Shown here piece after piece: positions 26,385-35,016 of a DNA stretch of 64,000 nt. Both the position numbers and the translations under genes were made by a program. The DNA comes from Flavobacteriales bacterium (GTDB lineage: Bacteria > Bacteroidota > Bacteroidia > Flavobacteriales > Weeksellaceae): the NCBI GenBank assembly GCA_020635515.1, contig JACJZS010000002.1, forward strand, positions 806,001-870,000. The letters run 5' to 3'. Under the pieces are notes generated by a model. That model had not been told where the DNA came from and ran no database searches. It saw only the letters and a program-made list of their open reading frames with translations. Each line of letters begins with the position of its first letter. Position 1 is the first letter of the stretch.

Positions 26385-27281
26385 TTATTTTTTGGACCCA
26401 CGAGGATGAGTCGAGTTAAATACTGATTTTAATTTTTCTATGTCTGAGTGTGTATATATCTGCGTAGAAGCTAAAGATGAGTGACCTAGTATCTTTTTCA
26501 CTGAATTTATCTCGGCTCCATTATTTAGTGTGTGTGTGGCGAATGTATGACGTAGCATATGCGGACTTCTTTTTTTCTTTGAACTAACCAAACTAAGGTA
26601 CGATTTAATTACAGAATAAACAACTCTTTCGTTTATTTTTTTTTGCCTTTTGGAAAGTATTAATTCGGGGATATTATTTTTATTATTCTTCTTTCTAATT
26701 AACAAGTATTTAGTTATAGAGTCAGATAAATTAGCACTTATAGGAATGTATCTTTGTTTGTTTCCTTTTCCGCGTATCTTTAATGTATTAGACTGAAAAT
26801 TAATATCTTCTAATTTTATATTGATTAATTCCGACTTCCTAATACCTGTTTGATAAAACAATTCTATAATGAGCTTATTTCTTTGTTGAATAAATTCATC
26901 TTTCTCATTAATTGAAATATGTTTTATTTGAAGCATTTCTTCCTTCGAAAAAGGGATTTGAACTTTTTTTTCTTTTTTTAGAGACTTAATTAATGTTGTT
27001 GGTTTTTGTATTATGATTTTGGAATTAAATAAAAAATTATAAAAACTCCTAAGAGAAGAAAGAGAACGATTTATTGAATTTGAGCTTTTTTGATTATCGC
27101 TTAAATACATTATAAATTCACGTATGGTATTAGATGAAACACTGTTTAGTGTAGCATTTTCTTTTGAATCTAATATAAAATTTTGAAAGTTAACTAAATC
27201 GTTTTTATAACTAGAAATAGTATTTTGAGAGTATTTTTTTTCATACTTTATATAGGAAATAAATTTTTCAATGTAATCCAT
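26385..27281 (-). CDS. xerC: Tyrosine recombinase XerC/XerD-like
   Basis: 298 residues: a SAM-like N-terminal domain (YIKYEKKYSQNTISSYKNDL) and a catalytic domain with R148 (TGIRKSEL), K172, H241 and R244 (HMLRHTFATH), H267 (LGHSS) and Y276 (STQIYTH). Length, lack of an arm-binding domain and housekeeping context indicate chromosome dimer resolution at dif rather than an element integrase. Its ATG comes directly after the T tract of the rpsU terminator. Confidence 0.9.
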   Translation of the reverse strand: MDYIEKFISYIKYEKKYSQNTISSYKNDLVNFQNFILDSKENATLNSVSSNTIREFIMYLSDNQKSSNSINRSLSSLRSFYNFLFNSKIIIQKPTTLIKSLKKEKKVQIPFSKEEMLQIKHISINEKDEFIQQRNKLIIELFYQTGIRKSELINIKLEDINFQSNTLKIRGKGNKQRYIPISANLSDSITKYLLIRKKNNKNNIPELILSKRQKKINERVVYSVIKSYLSLVSSKKKRSPHMLRHTFATHTLNNGAEINSVKKILGHSSLASTQIYTHSDIEKLKSVFNSTHPRGSKK

Positions 27282-27283
27282 AA

Positions 27284-27327
27284 AAAAAGACTTCTATTCA
27301 AATCTAGTAAATAAATTTGAATAGAAG
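27284..27327 (-). terminator. Terminator after rpsU, abutting the xerC start
   Basis: Arms 27291-27303 and 27315-27327 pair perfectly (13 bp), and the T tract TTTTTTT (27284-27290) follows on the transcribed strand. The xerC start codon begins 2 bp later, so full termination would leave xerC without a leader. Partial read-through is likely. Confidence 0.8.
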
Positions 27328-27352
27328 CCCTAAATTTTAACAAAAATAAATT

Positions 27353-27547
27353 TTATACTTCCTCTTGAGTCTGTAAACTCTGCTTATAAGACGCTTTAAT
27401 CTTTTGTTGTCTTAATGTTATAGAAGGTTTTACAAATTGTTGTTTAGATCTGAGTTTTCTCATAACTCCAGTTCTATCGTATTTTCTTTTATATTTTTTT
27501 AGAGCCTTATCGATTGACTCTCCATCTTTAACAGGTACTATTAACAT
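27353..27547 (-). CDS. rpsU: 30S ribosomal protein S21
   Basis: 64 residues, basic, with the S21 pattern (DGESIDKALKKYKRKYDRTGVMRKLR, given in parts: DGESIDKALKKYKRK and TGVMRKLRSKQ). It is involved in initiation on the 30S subunit. It lies 71 bp downstream of rpoD, and its own terminator follows. Confidence 0.95.
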   Translation of the reverse strand: MLIVPVKDGESIDKALKKYKRKYDRTGVMRKLRSKQQFVKPSITLRQQKIKASYKQSLQTQEEV

Positions 27548-27618
27548 AGAATTTGATTTAAAAAATTTGGAAATGCAAAAATAGGTATATTTTTCATAAA
27601 AGCAAAAAATAATACCAT

Positions 27619-28485
27619 TTATTTACCTAAATAAGTTTTGAGTATTTTACTTCTACTTGTGTGTTTTAATCTTCTGATTGCTTTTTCTTTAATCTGACGA
27701 ACGCGTTCTCTTGTAAGATCGAAAGTTTCTCCAATTTCTTCTAAAGTCATTTGCTGATAACCATTTAAACCAAAATAAAGACGAATTAAATCAGCTTCTC
27801 GTTGAGCTAATGTAGCTAAAGAGCGTTCAATTTCTATTTGCAATGACTCCATCATAAGAGTTCTGTCGGGATTAGGAGATTCATTGGTATTTAATACATC
27901 ATACATATTTGAATCTTCTCCTTCTACCAAAGGTGCATCCATAGACAAATGTCTTCCTGAATTTTTCATGGATTCTTTGATGTCTTCCTCTCTCATTTCC
28001 AACACTTCACTTAACTCTTCAGAAGATGGAGCACGTTCATGTTCTTGTTCTAAATGTGCGTATGCTTTGTTGATTTTATTGATTGAACCAATTTTATTTA
28101 GAGGTAAACGTACAATTCTAGATTGTTCTGCTAGTGCTTGTAAGATTGATTGACGAATCCACCAAACAGCATAAGAAATAAATTTGAATCCACGTGTTTC
28201 ATCAAATCTTTTTGCAGCTTTAATTAGACCTAAATTCCCTTCATTAATTAAATCTGGTAAACTTAATCCTTGATTTTGGTATTGTTTAGCAACAGAAACA
28301 ACAAAACGAAGATTGGCTTTGGTTAGTTTTTCTAAGGCAATTTTATCTCCAGCACGAATTCGTTGAGCTAGTTCAACTTCTTCATCAGCAGTAATTAAAT
28401 CTACTTTTCCAATTTCTTGTAGATACTTATCTAACGAAGCAGTTTCTCTGTTGGTTACCTGTTTTGTAATTTTAAGTTGTCTCAT
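27619..28485 (-). CDS. rpoD: Primary sigma factor, RpoD/SigA type
   Basis: 288 residues, the short primary sigma factor typical of Bacteroidota (no long region 1.1). Region 1.2 (SLDKYLQEIGKVDLITADEE), region 2 (NLRFVVSVAKQYQNQGL, GFKFISYAVWWIRQSI), region 3 and region 4 (MTLEEIGETFDLTRERVRQI) are complete. It reads the TAnnTTTG promoters seen elsewhere in this window. It heads the block rpoD-rpsU-xerC-hpf. Confidence 0.96.
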   Translation of the reverse strand: MRQLKITKQVTNRETASLDKYLQEIGKVDLITADEEVELAQRIRAGDKIALEKLTKANLRFVVSVAKQYQNQGLSLPDLINEGNLGLIKAAKRFDETRGFKFISYAVWWIRQSILQALAEQSRIVRLPLNKIGSINKINKAYAHLEQEHERAPSSEELSEVLEMREEDIKESMKNSGRHLSMDAPLVEGEDSNMYDVLNTNESPNPDRTLMMESLQIEIERSLATLAQREADLIRLYFGLNGYQQMTLEEIGETFDLTRERVRQIKEKAIRRLKHTSRSKILKTYLGK

Positions 28486-28552
28486 AAAAGATTTTAAGTT
28501 AGCTTTTTTATATACGAGATTAAATCTAAAAAGGTTACATTTTTTTTATTTT

Positions 28553-28873
28553 TTATACTTCGGGAGCGAGCTGTACTGTCATTCCATCTAATTCTTCAGT
28601 AATAGGAATTTGACAACCTAATCTTGAATTATTTTCAACATTAAACGCCTCTGAAAGCATAGCTTCTTCATCGTCATTACGCTCACCAAAGAACTTTTCA
28701 TCTAAAACATATACTTGGCAAGAAGCACACATTGCCATTCCTCCACAAGTTCCTTCTACGGGAAGTTCATAGCTTTTACAAACTTCCATAATGTTCATAT
28801 TCATATCGGTAGGAGCAACTAGTTCGTGTTTTTCTCCTTCTCTATCAATTACGTATAAAGTAATATCACTCAT
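28553..28873 (-). CDS. [2Fe-2S] ferredoxin, adrenodoxin type
   Basis: 106 residues with cluster ligands C43, C49, C52 and C87 (GTCGGMAMCASC and LGCQIP). The CX5CX2C spacing is the adrenodoxin/Fdx type. It lies just after a ferredoxin-NADP reductase gene and at the end of the sulfite reduction block, so a role in passing electrons to sulfite reductase is plausible but inferred. Confidence 0.9.
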   Translation of the reverse strand: MSDITLYVIDREGEKHELVAPTDMNMNIMEVCKSYELPVEGTCGGMAMCASCQVYVLDEKFFGERNDDEEAMLSEAFNVENNSRLGCQIPITEELDGMTVQLAPEV

Positions 28874-28944
28874 TGTTTATTGTATTGTTGTTGTATTATG
28901 TATTGTTGTATCGCTGTAAAAGTAAAACCGCACAACGATATATT

Positions 28945-30036
28945 TTATTTTAATTCTTGAATACCATTTACGGTAGTATATTTCATGGTAAATTTCTTGT
29001 CTGGATTAATGATTTTATAAGCAGATTGTACCGCTAGAGTTCCTTCATGGAATCCACACAAAATTAATTTCAGTTTACCTTCGTAGGTATTTACGTCTCC
29101 TACAGCAAAAATTCCTGGAATATTAGTTTCATAATCCAAAGAGTTATTTACTTTAATTGCATTTTTTTCGATTTCTAATCCCCAATCTCCGATAGGTCCT
29201 AATTTAGGAGATAATCCAAAAAGAGGTAACCAATAATCTACATCAAAAGGTTCAATTCTATCACCTTCTTTTATATGTTTCACATCGACTGTGTTAAGCC
29301 AAACACCTTCATCTATAGTATCGAGAACTTTTGAAGATGATGAGTTTAATGGAACTACTTTATCTAGGTGTTCCGCATCGCTATGCAATCCTACAACTTC
29401 TGCATGAGTAACTAGTTTAATTTTTCCTTTTTCTTGCAGTTTGTATATTTGTTCTAGAGAGTCTTTGTGTGCTCTAAAGCTATCGCTCCTATGAACTAAA
29501 GTTACTGACTCTGCATATCCTTTTGCAAAATAAATAGCCCAATCTAAAGCAGAATCTCCTCCTCCAGAGATTAGAAGTTTTTTTCCTTTGAACTTCACAG
29601 GATCTTTTACCATGTATTCCACTCCACGATTTTCAAAATGCTCCAGCTCTGGAATGTTTGGTTTTCTTGGTTCAAAACTCCCTAAACCACCAGCAATTAT
29701 TACAACAGGTGCATTGTGTAATACTCCTGACTGAGAGCGGACACAGAACGTACCATCTTCTTGTTTTTTTATGGATTCTGCTCTATCTCCTAATGTAAAT
29801 CCAGGATTGAATGGTTTAGCTTGCTCCATAAGGTTATCTACTAGTTCTCCTGCCAAAACAGATGGAAAACCAGGTATATCGTATATCGGTTTTTTGGGAT
29901 ATATTTCAGATAATTGACCTCCAACTTGAGGTAATGCATCAATAACATGGCATTTTAGCTTCATTAATCCTGCTTCGAATATGGTAAATAAACCTACGGG
30001 ACCTGCTCCAATAATAATAATGTCTGTTTTTATCAT
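28945..30036 (-). CDS. Ferredoxin-NADP reductase, thioredoxin-reductase-like
   Basis: 363 residues. The FAD-binding motif is GAGPVGLFTIF (10-20), the NAD(P)-binding motif GGGDSALDWA, and the C-terminal FAD motif FAVGDVNTYEGKLKLI. It lacks a redox-active CxxC, matching type 2 ferredoxin-NADP reductases (YumC-like) rather than thioredoxin reductase. Its start overlaps the end of the siroheme gene by 4 bp, and ferredoxin follows 71 bp later. It would regenerate reduced ferredoxin from NADPH. Confidence 0.9.
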   Translation of the reverse strand: MIKTDIIIIGAGPVGLFTIFEAGLMKLKCHVIDALPQVGGQLSEIYPKKPIYDIPGFPSVLAGELVDNLMEQAKPFNPGFTLGDRAESIKKQEDGTFCVRSQSGVLHNAPVVIIAGGLGSFEPRKPNIPELEHFENRGVEYMVKDPVKFKGKKLLISGGGDSALDWAIYFAKGYAESVTLVHRSDSFRAHKDSLEQIYKLQEKGKIKLVTHAEVVGLHSDAEHLDKVVPLNSSSSKVLDTIDEGVWLNTVDVKHIKEGDRIEPFDVDYWLPLFGLSPKLGPIGDWGLEIEKNAIKVNNSLDYETNIPGIFAVGDVNTYEGKLKLILCGFHEGTLAVQSAYKIINPDKKFTMKYTTVNGIQELK

Positions 30037-30605
30037 TTTTGTGTAATTAATTCTTTAGTTAATTCGTTTAATTTTTTTGTTTTTTCTTCGAAATTACCTT
30101 TTAAGGTTTTTCTATAATTGTTTAAATTCTCTAGTAAATCATCAATTTCTTCAGGAAGAATTTCTTCTAACATTTGTCTAAATCTTTTTGCAAGAGTGGG
30201 AGATTTCCCATTAGTAGAAATAGCAACTTTTAAGTTTCCTTTGGTAACGATTCCTCCCATATAGAAATCACATAAAGGTGGATTGTCTGCTACGTTTACT
30301 AGTATACTTTTCTCTCTACAATCATCGTATACTTTTTGATTGACTTCAGGAGAGTCTGTAGTAGCGATTACGATGTGTTTATTTTCTAAGTATTCTTTTT
30401 TATAAGAGCTTTCTATTAATGTAACTTCAAACTTTTCTACTAATTCTCTAACTTCATTACGAATCATAGGAGCAACAAGCATAACTTTTGAATTAGGAGA
30501 ACTTTTTAGTAAAAACTGCAACTTCTCTAATGCAACATATCCTCCACCAACAATTAGAATATTTAATTGCTCAGTTTTTAAAAATATGGGATACATAGTA
30601 TTCAT
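30033..30605 (-). CDS. Precorrin-2 dehydrogenase / sirohydrochlorin ferrochelatase (Met8p / CysG N-terminal type)
   Basis: 190 residues: an N-terminal NAD-binding fold (LNILIVGGGYVALEKLQFLL) and the CysG dimerisation part (GGIVTKGNLKVAISTNGKSP). It oxidises precorrin-2 and inserts iron to form siroheme, the sulfite reductase cofactor. The methyltransferase half is a separate gene (cobA) 600 bp upstream, with an ankyrin gene between. Confidence 0.92.
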   Translation of the reverse strand: MNTMYPIFLKTEQLNILIVGGGYVALEKLQFLLKSSPNSKVMLVAPMIRNEVRELVEKFEVTLIESSYKKEYLENKHIVIATTDSPEVNQKVYDDCREKSILVNVADNPPLCDFYMGGIVTKGNLKVAISTNGKSPTLAKRFRQMLEEILPEEIDDLLENLNNYRKTLKGNFEEKTKKLNELTKELITQK

Positions 30606-30630
30606 AGTCTACAATTTAGTGATTTTAGAG

Positions 30631-31200
30631 TTACGGTTTACGATTCTTTTTATTGGAAAATTTTCTAAATAATTTCTCTAGTTTTATATGCTCTTGCATT
30701 ATACTTAAATCTAAAGGAGTTGTACCTCCATTATTTTCACTTAACGGATTAGCACCATTTTCTAATAAAATTTTTGCTGATTCAATATTTCCAGTCCAAC
30801 CTGCCCAATGAAGAGGAGTTTCATTTAATCCATCTCTAAGGTTAATATTTGCATTGTTTTGTATTAAATAAGAAATGATTTTAATATTATTAAATTCAAC
30901 CGCCCAATGTAAAGGACTAATTTTATCATTTCCTTGAGTATTTACATCAGCACCTTTTTCAACTAATAATTTTACTAAATCAAAACGACATAATTTAGCT
31001 ACTAAATACAAAGGAGTTTGTCCTTCTGTATTTTTTATATTAACATCAGCATTTAATTTTAAAGCTGATTTAATTTCTTTTACATTTCCATATTTTGCAC
31101 CATTTAATAAAACAGTATGAATACTATCTATTTTAGATTGAGCATTATTATTATTTATGAAAAATAAAACTAAAAAATTGATTATAATAAATCTTTTCAT
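30631..31200 (-). CDS. Exported ankyrin-repeat protein
   Basis: 189 residues with a signal peptide (MKRFIIINFLVLFFINNNNA, cleavage before QSK) and about five ankyrin repeats (for example EGQTPLYLVAKLCRFDLVKL and NETPLHWAGWTGNIESAKIL). Ankyrin repeats bind proteins, and the signal predicts a periplasmic or surface location. Its start overlaps the cobA stop by 4 bp, so it is translated with the siroheme genes although it has no evident link to that pathway. Confidence 0.88.
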   Translation of the reverse strand: MKRFIIINFLVLFFINNNNAQSKIDSIHTVLLNGAKYGNVKEIKSALKLNADVNIKNTEGQTPLYLVAKLCRFDLVKLLVEKGADVNTQGNDKISPLHWAVEFNNIKIISYLIQNNANINLRDGLNETPLHWAGWTGNIESAKILLENGANPLSENNGGTTPLDLSIMQEHIKLEKLFRKFSNKKNRKP

Positions 31201-31946
31201 TCTTCTAAAATTAAATTTTTATACTCCGTAATTTCATCTGTAACGGCATGTCCAAAGATAATATTTGCTGGATTTGAAATTTCTGATTCTTGTACTAATT
31301 CTAGTATGTTTGAAAGGTTTCCTACAATAGATTTTTCTAGAGATGTAGTTCCATTCTGAATAATTGCCACAGGATAGCTTTCATCTTGGTATTTTTTAAA
31401 GATTTCTACTATCTTATCTAAATTAGACATTCCCATTAGAACCACAACTGTTGCAGAGGATTTTGCAGCAAGAGTTATATCTTTTGAAACTTCTCCATTA
31501 GTTGTAAATCCAGTGGTTATAAAGAAACTTTCCTGTTCATTTCTTTTGGTTAATGGTATTTTATTTGCAGATGCAATTCCACTGTACGATGCAATTCCAG
31601 GAATTATTTCACATTCAATGTTATGAATTTTACAATGTAAAATTTCTTCATGGGCACGACCAAACACCATAGGATCTCCACCTTTTAATCGAATGATATT
31701 TTTTCCAAGGAAAGCTAATTCTACTAATAGTTGGTTTATTTCAGTTTGCTCCATTGCTTTAAATCCTTTTCTTTTCCCTACGAATATTTTTTCTGCAAGA
31801 GGATTTAAATTAATAATGGATTTACTTACCAATGCATCATATAAAATCACATCGGCATTAACGATGGATTTATGAGCTTTTAACGTAAGTAGCTCTGGAT
31901 CTCCAGGACCTGCACCAACTAGATATACTTTTCCTTGTTTACTCAT
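31197..31946 (-). CDS. cobA: Uroporphyrinogen-III C-methyltransferase
   Basis: 249 residues with SUMT signatures LVGAGPGDPELLTLKA (9-24) and LKGGDPMVFGRAHEE, plus MGMSNLDKI. It adds two methyl groups from SAM to uroporphyrinogen III to give precorrin-2 for siroheme. It lies between the zeta-like kinase (directly adjacent) and the ankyrin gene. Confidence 0.95.
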   Translation of the reverse strand: MSKQGKVYLVGAGPGDPELLTLKAHKSIVNADVILYDALVSKSIINLNPLAEKIFVGKRKGFKAMEQTEINQLLVELAFLGKNIIRLKGGDPMVFGRAHEEILHCKIHNIECEIIPGIASYSGIASANKIPLTKRNEQESFFITTGFTTNGEVSKDITLAAKSSATVVVLMGMSNLDKIVEIFKKYQDESYPVAIIQNGTTSLEKSIVGNLSNILELVQESEISNPANIIFGHAVTDEITEYKNLILEE

Positions 31947-32687
31947 TTAAAACTCAAATTTATTAAAGATATACTTTTCAAACCAATAAGGAATTTCATT
32001 ACTTAAAATCTTAATGATTTTCCCATTGTCAATTTCACTAATTAGTTTAAACTTTTCTCCAGAATTATCTATTAAGAATGCTTTATCAACTACCTGAATA
32101 GATTCAAAAATATTTTCAAGTGATTTTGAGTATCTATCTATAATTTTATCTTCTGAAACAGCATGTCCTCCTTTTAAAAATCTATTCTTAACTCTATTTA
32201 TATTTTTGTTATAGTCATCAGTGCAAAGAAAATATAAATAAGTTCTAAAACCTGATTTTTTAGCCTGTTTAAATTCATTTATTTTAGAAGGGTGAGATAA
32301 AACAGTTTCATAAGAAAAAGTTTGATTACTTTTTAATGCTAAATTTCTCAAAAATGAGGAAATAAAAGATGCACTATAACTATTAATAGATTCTGATTTA
32401 TTGATGATAAAATTTTCTTTTATAATAATATTTATTTCAAAATTTTCTTGATTAGCTTTTTTAAATAAACTTATACTTTTTTCTAGTTTCTTAAATTTAT
32501 TTAATTCATTTTGATTGGAACTTATGCGATATTCTTCTAAATCGATATAACCTCTATTTATTAGTTTTTCTTCGATTAAATCAGCATTTATAAAAGAACC
32601 GAAATTATACTTTTTTGACAAGCTATTATACAAAGTTGTTTTACCAGAACCATTAGGACCTGCAAAAATTCTTATTTTATTTTGCAT
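31947..32687 (-). CDS. Zeta-toxin-like P-loop kinase
   Basis: 246 residues. Walker A GPNGSGKTT (10-18) is followed by SFINADLIEEKL, SYETVLSHPSK, a CTDD segment, NRVKNRFLKGGHAVSEDKI and IDRYSKSLENI. This order of motifs is that of zeta toxins and related AAA kinases, which phosphorylate UDP-N-acetylglucosamine or nucleotides. It overlaps a 78-residue upstream gene by 11 bp, like a toxin-antitoxin pair. It ends directly next to the cobA start, within the sulfur assimilation block. Toxicity is not proven; some chromosomal relatives may be ordinary kinases. Confidence 0.75.
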   Translation of the reverse strand: MQNKIRIFAGPNGSGKTTLYNSLSKKYNFGSFINADLIEEKLINRGYIDLEEYRISSNQNELNKFKKLEKSISLFKKANQENFEINIIIKENFIINKSESINSYSASFISSFLRNLALKSNQTFSYETVLSHPSKINEFKQAKKSGFRTYLYFLCTDDYNKNINRVKNRFLKGGHAVSEDKIIDRYSKSLENIFESIQVVDKAFLIDNSGEKFKLISEIDNGKIIKILSNEIPYWFEKYIFNKFEF

Positions 32688-32913
32688 AAAGCACTGTTCC
32701 TTTTTTTAGTTTTAAAGATGATTTTAAAGGTTGATTTGATGCTTTTTTTATTTCAGAGATAGAACCATCAGATTTTTTTAAATACGTTTTATTATTTTTG
32801 GTAAACATAGAAGTTAACCCAAATGCTTTATTTTCTCTTTCAATTTGCTTAGCGATATCTATACTAACTTCTTTAATAATAGACACTTCGTCAAAATCAT
32901 CTTTATTTTTCAT
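32677..32913 (-). CDS. Small partner (possible antitoxin) of the zeta-like kinase
   Basis: 78 residues with no recognised domain. The N-terminal half looks helical and charged (DDFDEVSIIKEVSIDIAKQI); the C-terminal half looks like a strand-rich, lysine-rich segment (KKGTVLYAK). It overlaps the kinase gene by 11 bp and precedes it, the arrangement expected of an antitoxin or stabilising partner. The role is inferred from position only. Confidence 0.55.
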   Translation of the reverse strand: MKNKDDFDEVSIIKEVSIDIAKQIERENKAFGLTSMFTKNNKTYLKKSDGSISEIKKASNQPLKSSLKLKKGTVLYAK

Positions 32914-32944
32914 AAACTAAATCTAGTATTACAAATATACAAAT

Positions 32945-35008
32945 TTACTTCCAAGATTTAAAAAGTTCTACTAATTCCTTCGCTTGGCTGTAGTACTGCT
33001 CTGCAAACTCTTCTGTTGGTTGATTTTTCTTCATTTTATTAATTAAATCCGCAAAAGAAGACTGTTTTTCCGCTTTGATTTGCTCAAAGTTTTCATCGAA
33101 AGTAGAAATAATACTTACTTGTGAATTTGAAACAATTTGTTTGCTTGTTAATAATGCTTTTGCAGCTTGTAACTGAGCGGTATAGGAGGTATAAATAGAG
33201 TCAGAAAATTGCTTGTTATCTAAATATCTTTTTGCAGATTCTAACTTTTCATCAGCTTCAAAGAATAAAGTTTGTACTAAATCGATAGTAACACCAGCAC
33301 ACTCTCCTACACCAATTGCTTTTTCGTATTTTTCTTCATCTCCCCAATCAATGAAATCAGAATCAGCCAAATCTGTAGCGTCAGAATAGTCTTTTAGGTT
33401 TTGATAGAAATAATCTTTTCCTTGTCTATCGTAGTACGCATTAAAAGTTTCTTTGTTTTCTTTATTTGATTTAAAATCATCTAGAATCCAACGAAGAACT
33501 TCGGGAGAACGTTTAGAAGGAACTTTTAAAACTTTGTCAGCAAATCTTCCTTGTCCATCGCCTACGATTCCACCACCAAGTAGAACCTGCGAAGCAGGAG
33601 CGATATTTTTTCCTGATTTTATGGTCATTCCTTGGAAACCAATATTTGCAATGGTATGTTGTCCACACGCATTCATACAACCGCTGATTTTTATAGAAAT
33701 ATCTTCTTCGTTAATCAAATCTTGATATTCTTCCTCGATTGTTTTTTCTAAAACTCTAGATAATCCCATAGAATTTGCAATTCCTAGATTACAGGTATCC
33801 GTTCCAGGACAAGCGACAATATCATTTAGTTTTTGAAATCCAGCATTTGCAATACCTAACTCGTTTAATGCTAAAAACAGAGCTTCTAAATTATCTTTAG
33901 GTACATATCTTAGTAAAAAGTTTTGCCCAACAGTTATTCGTGTGTCGTTACCTGTGTATAACTCGATAATGTCTGCAAGAATACGTGCTTTATCTGAGTG
34001 AATATCTCCTGTGGTAAGTTTGACTCCTACTGCGTAGTAACCTTCTTGTTTCTGAGGAATTACATTATTTAGTTTCCAATTTTCAAATTGACTTTGAAGT
34101 TCTGTAGGTATTTCTTTTTTTATGATTTCAGCTTTGGTAAAAGGAATTTCTTTGTATTCGATTTCATACGATTGCTGAGTAACTACTTTGAGCTCTTTTT
34201 CTACAAGCTGTAAAAATTCTTCTAATCCAATTTCTTGAATTAAAAATTTCATTCTTGCTTTATTCCTTCTATTTCTTTCTCCGTATTGGTCGAATATTCG
34301 GATTACAGCTTCCGTAAAAGGAATTAATTTATTTGTTTCTAAAAACTCGTATACCACATCTGCATGGCGAGGTTGCGAACCGATTCCTCCACCAAGTAGA
34401 ACTTTAAATCCTTTTAATCCATCTTTAATTTTAGGAATAAAACCTAAATCATGAACAAAAGTAAATGCATCATCAATTTCGGAAGAAGAAAAAGCAATTT
34501 TGAATTTTCTTCCCATTTCTTGACAAATAGGATTTCGTAGGAAGTATTCAAATAGTTTTTGTGCATAAATAGAACAATCGAAAGCTTCATGTTTATCGAT
34601 TCCTGCATAGATAGAAGCAGTTACGTTTCGTACTGTATTTCCACACGCTTCTCGTAAGGTAATATCGTCTTTTGCTAATTTATTCCAAAGTTCGGGAGTT
34701 TTATCCAAAGAAACGTAGTGAATCTGTATGTCTTGACGAGTAGTCAAGTGAAGATTTCCTCTAGAATACTCATCGGAAATATCGGCAATACGAACGAGTT
34801 GCTTTGCAGATATTTTTCCGTAAGGAATTTTGATTCTCACCATTTGTACACCTTCTTGACGTTGTCCGTATACTCCACGAGCAAGACGTAAACTTCTGAA
34901 TCGGTCTTCATCCATTTTTCCACTTTTGAACGCATGAATCTTTTTTTCTAATTCAATGATTTCTTGTTCAACAACTGGGTTTTCTATTTCGGTTCTAAAA
35001 CTTTGCAT
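32945..35008 (-). CDS. Ferredoxin-type sulfite reductase fused to a C-terminal HEPN domain
   Basis: 687 residues. Residues 1-560 are a siroheme/4Fe-4S reductase with the usual two halves (TTRQDIQIHYV near 90, RITVGQNFLLRYV near 358) and cluster ligands C400, C406, C444 and C448 (ACPGTDTCNLG, SGCMNACGQH). Residues ~570-687 form a helical HEPN-like domain (FFEADEKLESAKRYLDNKQF, SYTAQLQAAKALL) with no Rx4-6H nuclease motif, so an RNase activity is unlikely. Its neighbours cysN, cysD, cysH and siroheme genes indicate sulfite rather than nitrite as substrate, reduced to sulfide in the cytoplasm. Confidence 0.9.
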   Translation of the reverse strand: MQSFRTEIENPVVEQEIIELEKKIHAFKSGKMDEDRFRSLRLARGVYGQRQEGVQMVRIKIPYGKISAKQLVRIADISDEYSRGNLHLTTRQDIQIHYVSLDKTPELWNKLAKDDITLREACGNTVRNVTASIYAGIDKHEAFDCSIYAQKLFEYFLRNPICQEMGRKFKIAFSSSEIDDAFTFVHDLGFIPKIKDGLKGFKVLLGGGIGSQPRHADVVYEFLETNKLIPFTEAVIRIFDQYGERNRRNKARMKFLIQEIGLEEFLQLVEKELKVVTQQSYEIEYKEIPFTKAEIIKKEIPTELQSQFENWKLNNVIPQKQEGYYAVGVKLTTGDIHSDKARILADIIELYTGNDTRITVGQNFLLRYVPKDNLEALFLALNELGIANAGFQKLNDIVACPGTDTCNLGIANSMGLSRVLEKTIEEEYQDLINEEDISIKISGCMNACGQHTIANIGFQGMTIKSGKNIAPASQVLLGGGIVGDGQGRFADKVLKVPSKRSPEVLRWILDDFKSNKENKETFNAYYDRQGKDYFYQNLKDYSDATDLADSDFIDWGDEEKYEKAIGVGECAGVTIDLVQTLFFEADEKLESAKRYLDNKQFSDSIYTSYTAQLQAAKALLTSKQIVSNSQVSIISTFDENFEQIKAEKQSSFADLINKMKKNQPTEEFAEQYYSQAKELVELFKSWK

Positions 35009-35016
35009 TTTATTGT

